In this document: positions 56,041-64,000 of the stretch, in pieces
Layout of the letters: each line of letters starts with the position of its first letter
How positions within the stretch are numbered: the first letter of the stretch is position 1
Assembly (NCBI RefSeq): GCF_029227915.1
Contig: NC_079884.1
Span: 13,144,001-13,208,000, forward strand
Direction: 5' to 3'
Source: Hydractinia symbiolongicarpus
Taxonomy: Eukaryota > Cnidaria > Hydrozoa > Anthoathecata > Hydractiniidae
DNA: 64,000 nt
Made by a program: the position numbers and the translations under genes
The notes under the pieces: model-generated
Database searches by the model: none
What the model was told of the DNA's origin: nothing
What the model saw: only the letters and a program-made list of their open reading frames with translations

Positions 56041-56812
56041 TAGCTGAAGTTTTTTAAGTGCAAACGTTGTATATAAATTCTGTTTGTCCCACAATAATAC
56101 ATTTGCTTATATGTTTCACCATGCATTGTGTTTTAGAAAAAAACGCGCTGTACAAAGTTGTAAAAGTTGCTGCATTTTGTACCGAAAAAACATTCCAAGA
56201 AAGCCAAAAAAATACTGTATTTTGTTATAAAAAAGTGAAAGAATCAAAACTACTATTTTTATTTGTAATAAAGTGTTGGAAACATTTAGTGAAAACTTTT
56301 TTAAAAATGATAGTAAGCATTTGACTTTTTTGTGTTGATGTCTATATATTAAAAAAGAAAAAAAAATTCAAGAGCTTTTATGATCAGCACTTTTACTAAA
56401 GTTTTTCATTAAACACTTCATCATATCTTATTGTTATAATTTGTGTCAATGATAACAATAGAAGGCAATTAAACTGACATATAAATTCAAAGTAGTACAG
56501 TAGAGTACATGCGTTAATCTTTCTCAATAGAAAAACGGGAGACTACTACCGTTTGGTTACAATTATTATTAAACTATGACTTGTAGATATGAATCTTGTT
56601 AGGTTAAGCCCTTGACCTTTTAAAATTTCTGAGCATATGTAAATTAAATTGTGATGCTCAAATCTATGACACCAGTTTTTGAAGGAATAAAGCAACTAAG
56701 AGTGCTACTTTTGCCATATGTTTTGGTTCTACAATAAGTTTTTTTACAAAAAAGTAGAGCATAATTTCCTTACAGATGATAGATTGAATATTTTAAATAC
56801 CAAGCCTAAAAA

Positions 56813-56905
56813 ATATCAAGGGGTATACCCTGTCTATTATTTCCAGGAGGAGCCCTGAGTTGATAGGTAGTCCTAGAGTATTTAAGCTCATTTTGAGCAT
56901 TGCAG
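56813..56905 (-). repeat. SINE 3'-end fragment
   Basis: On the minus strand gagcttaaatactctaggac...ggctcctcctggaaataata followed by gacagggtata matches the 3' domain of the SINE at 46171-46524. The head is missing. Confidence 0.7.
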
Positions 56906-57520
56906 GCTTAATAAAGTTCTATGCCATACCAGAAAACATTCACTCGCTTCTATTAAATAGCTGCCCATTCTTTTGGTGGAAGGACTGTTAGCTGTTAGGC
57001 TATAGGAAGTTTTATCACATGTTTATACCAACCTCCACAATCTAAGTTTAAAGGAGCTTCCCACTTTTATTTTCCGACCCTTTCCTTTCTATTAGGGGCA
57101 AGTATAGGTAACCTTCAGTGTTTACATTTTATGGGATTCTTGCACATGCGTGGAAAAAATTAGAAAAATCCACAGGCAAAAAATGCAGACCTTAGATAAA
57201 GAAAGTCAAATTGTGGTTAGAAACCTATGTACTGTGGCAACTAGCATCCTTTCACTGATATATAATCTAAATCTAAACTAGTACATTGAAACTATATTCT
57301 AATTATAAGATCAAAAGATGCCTCTAACTGAAAATAAGGTTTGGAATGGACTGGTCCATGACTTACCACCTGCATTATTTTGCCTGTTGATTTGAGTAAG
57401 GGGTCTTGGGATTATAAACAAGACGCATCACGATGAAAGTTGTCTATAGAAATATATACATCAAATTAGCTGTGTTTACCCTGTATTATTTTACTAACTT
57501 CTTACACGTTCAATCTTGTT

Positions 57521-58670
57521 CATCATTCATCATCATTCATCATTCTCGGCTTAAAGTCCATTTTCCATGCTATCATGGGTTGGACATATTAATGACCCCC
57601 TTCCAATCTGATCTAGACTGTGTTAGATCTAAACTCAACTTCCTTTGTATCAAGTCTGTCCTTATAACCTCCTGCCAAGTCTTTCTCGGTCTGCCTCTGG
57701 GCTTTGCCCCAGGAACTATCAAGTCTCTACACTTTCTTACCCAATTATCCCCCTCCATTCTTTCCAAGTGCCCCAGCCAATTTAATCTTCTTATCTGGAT
57801 AACATCTTTAATTCTACGGATACTTAGCCTGCTTCTTAGCTCATCTGAACTCTTTCTGTCTCTCAGACTGGCGTTACACATCCACCTAACCATTCTCATA
57901 TCATTCCTTTCTAAACAGTCAAGATCTTCCTGCTTCACTGCCCATGTCTCACTACTGTACAACATAACACTTCTTACACAGGCCTCATACAACCTACCTT
58001 TTACCCCAATTGACAGGACTCTGCTAGTCAACAAAGAAAGTAACTCTAAACTTTTTCCAAGCATAACCTATCCTGCAAGTAACACTTCTTCCAACACCCC
58101 CTTCACTGCCCAACATATCACCTAAGTAACAGAAGTTCTAAACTATCTCTAACAAGCCACTGTTGTACATCATTGAAGCTGGAAATACTTCATTCTTTAT
58201 AATCTCACCTTTGCAACGCTTGCACACAAACTGAATGTCAGCTTTTAACCTTCCACCAATACTACTGCACTTCTTATGTACCCAATGCTTGCAAGTCTGA
58301 CAAAAAATTGAGCTACTACTAACCCCTTTCCTGCAAACTCCACAAGGCTACTTTCCAACTACAAGGTCACACTTAGCTGCAATGCTACTAATCATGACTT
58401 TAGCTGTGTTCACCCTTATCCCTTTCTCTTCTAGTCCTTTCTTCCACTTCTCAAACTTTTCAACTAATTCTTCCATCGACTCTGCTATGAGAACCAAATC
58501 ATCTGCATACAATAACTCCCATGGACAACCTGTTCTGAACTCCATCGACAGTGCTTCTAAGACTAGAACAAACAACAAAGGACTAAGTACAGAACCCTGA
58601 TGTACAACAACATTTACACTAAATTCATCACTAAGTAAATCGTTAATCCTGACACGACTTCTAGCATTGC
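57521..58670 (-). mobile_element. RTE-like LINE with RT core, zinc finger and C-terminal domain, broken
   Basis: On the minus strand: VVHQGSVLSPLLFVLVLEAL, then LLYADDLVLIAESMEEL (RT catalytic YADD, about 58510), then a cysteine-rich finger PCGVCRKG...IFCQTCKHWVHKKC...FVCKRCKG (about 58345-58210), then [18 protein letters not shown] and RGRPRKTW. Stops at about 58346 and 58140 and a frameshift near 58064 inactivate it. The 3' end terminates in ATGA/ATG repeats. The 5' end is truncated within RT. Confidence 0.85.
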
Positions 58671-59941
58671 TGTTCTACCCAAAAAGCAAACCGATTGAAC
58701 TACAGTTAGGAAGTAGGTTAAGTATAAAAGTAGTAAAGGACATCACATTGTTTATAAATATTCATGATGATGGTGAGGATGATAATAATGGGTAAGCCTA
58801 CCTTTTATAAGAATATTTTTTTTCCTTTAAAAAAAATCAATGTGAGTGATTTTTAAGTAATTGCTAACTATTTGAAATGCTATGACATATAAAGCACAAT
58901 TGAATAAATTCATATTTCAAACTATCCATATTTTCTAGAAGAAATGGTGTGTGATGAATCAAAAAATAATTTCTAAAATTTTAGAAATTGAGCGTTGTGA
59001 TTCTAACTAAAACATTCGTACAAAAAAATGTCTGTTGGACTCATGATAGAAAATTTAGTAAATAGTTCTCTGTCCTTCTTATTTAGGTTTCACTTTCTAT
59101 GGCCTTTTGATTTTCCTGTTTTTTAAATAGTAATTGATTTTTCTGTTGTGTCTTTTATGCATTTATTAAATACTATCTCTGTTTTTCTTCTCCCTATCAA
59201 ATTACATTAACACAGATATTTACACTGTAATCTAATCACTTATCAGATGATTAAATTATTGACGTAAAAGGGGGTAATCTATATTAACATTCCTTGACCA
59301 GTCCATATTATATAAGTAACTAATTATAAAACAAAAAGGGGATTTTTTAAAAAATCGGTACTTTTGTTAAAAAATTTACTAAAAAACTATATAACTTTTT
59401 TATATTGTTTTTATGAGTTATAAACGCAATGGTAACATGAACCAACTTCATGCTGTTAAGCCAACAATTATATTTTCAGTTTCTGAATAGTTTTTCTCTT
59501 ATTTTCTTTGATGACGTATCTTTGCATAGAATCCTTTTTGTGGTGTTTGTTTCCAGCAGAATTAAATTAAATGTTTTATTTATTCTATAATTGGCAAAAG
59601 AATTTGATGGGCCATTAAGACATTGTATTAATCACCTAGTGGATGAATCTTTTGTGGCTATTGTTTTTTTTTAATAAGTATGTGACACAGCTTTGGTGAA
59701 TCATTGTGGTAGAGATTTATTTTCAATAAGTTTTTATAACACACATGTCACATTATAGAGCTTATACAACTTTTTTTAGTATATCAGATATCGTGTATGT
59801 TATTTTTCTTTGTGTAATTCTCACACATTTCACTGGTTGTTTATGAGGACCTATATTTTCTTAACTAGTGTTATTTTAACGATATGTTTCTGTACAGTGT
59901 TCTTTTTTTTAGAAAAAACAAAACAAATAAATATATCTAAC

Positions 59942-62900
59942 ATGGATGTGTACAAAATTATTATTCTTTCCTTCTTAAAGAGCTGCTGGACAGCTCCGAT
60001 TGATAATACTGTTGGTGCCAGTATTGATATAGATGTAACAAGCCTGGTAAGTGTAAAATATAAGAACATCAATTATGGTGTAAATTGTGTTACCAAAACC
60101 CAGCTTTTGTATTAGATGGCAGTGTTTACAATTAGTGGGGAATAAGAGGCATAAATCCCTGATATTTATTTTTTAACTTTTGAAAGTTTATGTTTAGAAA
60201 TGTTTTTAAATCTCTATACGTAAAAGTATGTATTACACATCATTATATATCTTATTCATGAGTTAGAGTGAAAAAAATAGTGGAAAGTTTGTGCTTATAA
60301 AGTTATAGGTTTTGCATATAAAGTTACAATATAGAATTGTGAGTGGAGCAGGGTGTCCAGGAACTTGAAAATCCTGAAATGTAAAACCCAGGGAAGTATT
60401 TTCACCTTAATACCTAAAACGCTATGTTGTAGTGTAGAAAAAATTGTCTTTGTTTTAATTACTTGTACTTGCCTAATTTTATTAATCCTAAAATTATTTA
60501 TTAATCTTTATGGGTAAAGAAAAAGGCTTTATTATGTTATTAAATGGAGCATACATCTCTAAAACAGAACTTTGGGATTTTTGTGTTGGCAATTGGGTAT
60601 TTTCCTAGAAGAATTTCAGTTTTGTGGGTAAGTACAATGATATCTAATCATTATTTATGTTTTTTTTGCAGACGTTTCTAAAAGATAAAGGCTACTTGCA
60701 AGCATTTGATAAAAATATTGGACAAATTCAAAGTCAAAAAAGCATCCAAGATGCGATAAGAAGATTCCAAGAGTATGTGACATTGACATATAATATAATG
60801 CAATTTGTTCTGTTTTACAATAAAAAATGTTTATCACTGGAATATTTGTGGTTTGTGTAACGTGACTAAATACTGTGAAGTTTTGATCAGTTTAGGCATT
60901 TCTGCTTAGGTATGCAAATCTTAAAGTCACTGGGAAAATGGATACCGAAACAAAAACCTACATGAAATTACCCCGATGTGGTATGCCTGACATCACACAA
61001 CATTTTTCTGTGAAAAGAAAAAGAAGATTTACAAAGCAAGGAACTCACTGGAGAAACACTGTAGGTCTAATGAAAACTTATAGGCTCAATATGAACATAT
61101 GGTGAAGCTGTATTATTTTTTAACAATGATGGGATCTAGATCATTCTCGGGAAGTGTTGTGACATTTTTAGTAATATAAAATGTGAATGTATAAGATTGA
61201 TATAATAAAACATGATCTATTTCTATATTTCATGCTATTACTCTTTTCTTATTACTCTCATGGTGATTACAATGAAAAACTTGGGTTCTCTTTAGACAAT
61301 AACTTGGGCATTGGAAAATAATAATGACGATGGAATTCCATTTCAAACAGTGAGAGATGTTATGCAAAAATCATTTCAAAAATGGCATGATGTATCCCCA
61401 TTAACTTTTATTGAGCTGGTCAACAAACCTAAAAATACTGCACAAATTCGTGTTTTGTTTACACGAGGTACTCATGGTGATCCCTATCCATTCGACGGAA
61501 GGGGTGGCACATTAGCACATGCTTTTTATCCACACAACAATGCAGGTATTATAGTATATGTGAAATCTGTGTTTCTATTTATTTTAATAAGATCTGGCAG
61601 CCTTTTGTCCTTTCCCGCTTTTTTCTATTGCGAACAGATCTTCGTAACGAAAAAGTACAACAGGCAGAGTCAGGATATTTTAGATCGATTCCATTGAACT
61701 TATGTTGTGCCAGCCAAATGCAAAGCATAAAATAGGCATTCTTCTCAATTCAACACGGCAATCAGCAATTTGGCAATTTTTTGACTTAACTTTTTTTTTG
61801 CATTGATTATATTTGATTCAACAACACTCGCTAACTTTTACAACACGTTGAACAAAACACAACGAATCAGCAAAATAAAATTTTCTTTCGTTAAACATTT
61901 CGACACATATTTAGTTGTGTCAGGTGAGAGATATTTACGTAAGATTATTTTGCTTTTGACAAGCTGTTCTTATCACATGAAATTGTTGTATAAACGTTGT
62001 TTATAATGTATTTTGTTCTATAGTTCCGAAACTGTTACTCGTGATTAAATTTTTGGCATTGGCAAAAACATTCCGTCACTTAAATGTCCTGAAATTAAAC
62101 CCTTGAAGGCGAATGACATTTTAACATCAGGTTTTAAAATATATTAGTACTCAGCTCACTTTATTTGTAACTAAACATAGTTTGGCTGTCAGAAACAAGG
62201 AAATAAGACTGAGAAAGTCGCTAGTTTTGACGCTTGGTTCTTGTATTTGGGGTTAGCGAGTTTAAATGTCCCCACTTGTCTCCAATATAAAAAGTATGAA
62301 TAGCTTCACCAAATAAAAAAAATGCAACCATACAAAGATGCTGTTGAATTAGTTATGTCATTCGTATGATGGCTTGACATCGTTTTTCCTCCTTGTTAGA
62401 CCTTTGCTTGGCTTGCATTAAAACGCTAGTGAATAACCCAGTAAAAATACCATTTGTCGAGAGCTACCGAGGCACTTTTGAATTTCATTTTTTCGAAAGT
62501 TTTGCTTAATTTTTTGGGCATAGTTTTGAAATTGGAATTAACTATGCATTTAGTGCGTTAGCGTACGTTACAAATATATTACTAAGTTGAATGTGAGAAT
62601 GTTTAATTGCAATTAAATTTTAAAAACATTTCAGCACAAATTGGTATCATTTAAAAGTTTTTAAATTTATCTAAATTTTTCTCATGTAGGTCTTTCTGGA
62701 GATGTCCATTTTGATGACGACGAAGTGTATACAGCGAAAAGTAACGAAGATCGTACGAAGAGGAAACTTCTTTGGGTTGCAGTGCATGAGCTTGGTCACT
62801 CCATCGGATTGGAACATTCAAGTATAAAGGGTGCCGTGATGTATCCATGGTATCAACATTTCGAAGGGAGTGATTTTGACTTAACTTATGATGATATCAG

Positions 62901-63588
62901 TGGTATTCAAAGCATTTATGGTAAATAGTATTTTGAATTTGATTGAAATATTTAGTGGACTTCATTCTCGGAAAACAAAGATTTTTACAAAACAAAAAAG
63001 CGGTATGGAACACTTGGGTCTAGAGTGTGTTGCTTGTTAATGAAAAGGGTTTTTTATTTTATTATTAATTTAAATTAATTTCATGCCAGTGGTTATATCA
63101 AATTGAAAATAAACTGGATAAAATTTGATTATATTTCCTTCTGACCGTATTTTCTCGCCTTTCTTTACTCTTTTTTGTTTTGTTTAGCGAGTTGTTTTTT
63201 CGCTCGCTACCTAAATACAAAACGCACCCACTCACAGAAGATCTTCTTGAAAACTCTTTTAGGATCTCCACCAGCCTCAAGAACAACAACGACGACAACT
63301 AAGAAGGGCGTTACTTTAATTACAAAGCCGCCCACCAAATCAACTGCTTCTACGCCCCCGTCAAAGGTTTGCACAGAAAGAGTTGGTGCCGTCTTGCTTG
63401 GTAAAGATAACAGGATATATATAATGAACAAAGATAAGTTGTATATACTAAACAGGGAACAGGACGGCATGGGAATAAAAGAAGGACCGAAGCCTGTGTC
63501 AGACGTCTTTGATTCAGTAACCTACGTTGATGCTGTTTTTAGGCGACCCAGTGATCAAGCGATTGTTCTTTTTCATGGCGACAAGTAA
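59942..63588 (+). CDS. Secreted matrix metalloproteinase (MMP, M10A)
   Basis: Zinc endopeptidase of the extracellular matrix. Six exons, 59942-60046, 60672-60772, 60910-61060, 61296-61545, 62690-62920 and 63263-63588, with phases 0, 2, 0, 1, 1, give 387 residues. Short signal peptide (IIILSFLKSCWTA), peptidoglycan-binding-like propeptide (FLKDKGYLQAF, IRRFQ), cysteine switch PRCGMPD (Cys 92), furin-type KRKRR (about 104-108), catalytic domain with HGDPYPFDGRGGTLAHAF, zinc site HELGHSIGLEH (235-245) and Met-turn Met 253. A Thr/Pro-rich hinge leads to a hemopexin-like start, CTERVGAVLL...VDAVFRRPSDQAIVLFHGDK, ending TAA. That is only about one and a half blades; either it is truncated or GAC AA|gtaaat is a donor and the gene goes on. 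An upstream ATG at about 59843 is in frame. Confidence 0.93.
61546..62689. other. Metalloproteinase intron 4
   Basis: 1.1 kb of AT-rich DNA without recognised repeats or ORFs of interest. It separates the exon carrying the HGDPYPFDG segment from the zinc-site exon. Confidence 0.6.
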
Positions 63589-64000
63589 ATTTTTGTTTTC
63601 ATTTTTTTTCTTTCACTTGAATAACGCCCTTGTCGTAATTATCATTTTAGTGTTTTTTTCTCAGTGTTTAAATGTTTTGTAAGATGTAAAAAGTAAGTGA
63701 AATGTATTTCAGGGTATCTATATATTACAATAGCAATAAAATAAATTCAAATGTTATCAACAATAAAATCATAAATGTATAAAAAAAAATATATATATAT
63801 ATATATTCATGGGGGAGTTACCTTAAACCAAAGGGAATCACATCGCAAAGAGAAAGTGGCAGTAGCTGCGAAAATGGACTGAAAGAGAAAAACAAAATGA
63901 AAATCGAAAAGGAAATAAAATGCGTAACTAAAAAGAATGAATTCGATAACGGAATAAGCTATCGGCCGAGCGAGCAACGGACTTATCTAATAGATATGAT
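63589..64000. other. 3' flank of the metalloproteinase gene
   Basis: Contains possible polyadenylation signals (aataaa at about 63735 and 63763) and an (AT)n run (63789-63805). A possible acceptor (tgtatttcag|g at 63712/63713) would continue the metalloproteinase in frame for about 22 codons to a stop near 63782. Otherwise nothing recognised. Confidence 0.4.

Larger units (their letters stand above)
47798..59941. other. Repeat-rich spacer between the CaRF-like and metalloproteinase genes
   Basis: No host exon recognised. It contains a SINE, a CR1-like LINE remnant split by a Ty3/gypsy element, a 985-bp TIR element, a SINE tail fragment and an RTE-like LINE. Stretches 54700-55055, 56041-56810, 56960-57430 and 58740-59940 show nothing that I can name. 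The genes at the two ends are divergently transcribed, so promoters for both should lie here. Confidence 0.5.

Noticed and set aside
57433-58125. 230-codon plus-strand ORF
   Set aside because: Antisense shadow of the second RTE-like LINE copy; the same antisense protein appears at 11816-12385.

Overview
The window is animal nuclear DNA. It is A+T-rich, its genes are split by many GT-AG introns, and the intergenic and intronic space is full of transposable elements. The gene content (a Cav2-type calcium channel, a PHPT1 homologue, a CaRF-like factor and a secreted matrix metalloproteinase), the small exons and the mix of SINEs, MITEs, RTE-like LINEs and Ty3-type elements fit a cnidarian best, perhaps a medusozoan. 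That placement is an inference; no single diagnostic marker is present.

Layout. (1) Positions 194-27134, minus strand: a voltage-gated calcium channel alpha-1 gene of the Cav2 class in 39 reconstructed coding exons. All reconstructed exon phases agree and give 1731 codons to the window edge. The four pore glutamates, four S4 segments, the alpha-interaction domain and the start of the C-terminal IQ region are visible. The 3' end lies beyond position 1. (2) Positions 27135-31655: non-coding 5' flank with MITE-like repeats. (3) Positions 31656-36589, minus strand: a complete three-exon PHPT1 (protein histidine phosphatase) gene; its large intron holds a MULE remnant, a long-armed fold-back element and an inverted-repeat MITE. 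(4) Positions 36630-39148: a decayed Tigger/pogo DNA transposon inserted 40 bp upstream of the PHPT1 start codon, apparently into the stop codon of an unrecognised minus-strand gene (39149-39912). (5) Positions 40178-47797, minus strand: a four-exon gene resembling the calcium-responsive transcription factor (CaRF/ALS2CR8) family. (6) Positions 47798-59941: a repeat-rich spacer containing a SINE, a CR1-like LINE remnant split by a nearly intact Ty3/gypsy element with 104-bp identical LTRs and a 5-bp target duplication, a 985-bp TIR element carrying a [13 protein letters not shown], and an RTE-like LINE. (7) Positions 59942-63588, plus strand: a secreted matrix metalloproteinase with cysteine switch, furin site, zinc-binding catalytic domain and a hemopexin-like region that looks short.

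Functional links. Cav2 conducts presynaptic-type calcium entry, and CaRF-family factors are named for calcium-dependent transcription in vertebrates, so two calcium-related genes lie within 50 kb; this is suggestive only. PHPT1 and the gene upstream of it were probably very closely spaced before the transposon arrived. The metalloproteinase is transcribed divergently from the CaRF-like gene across about 12 kb and looks independent.

No prokaryotic, viral or CRISPR features were seen. Exon ends come from reading splice consensus and phase by eye, without transcript evidence.
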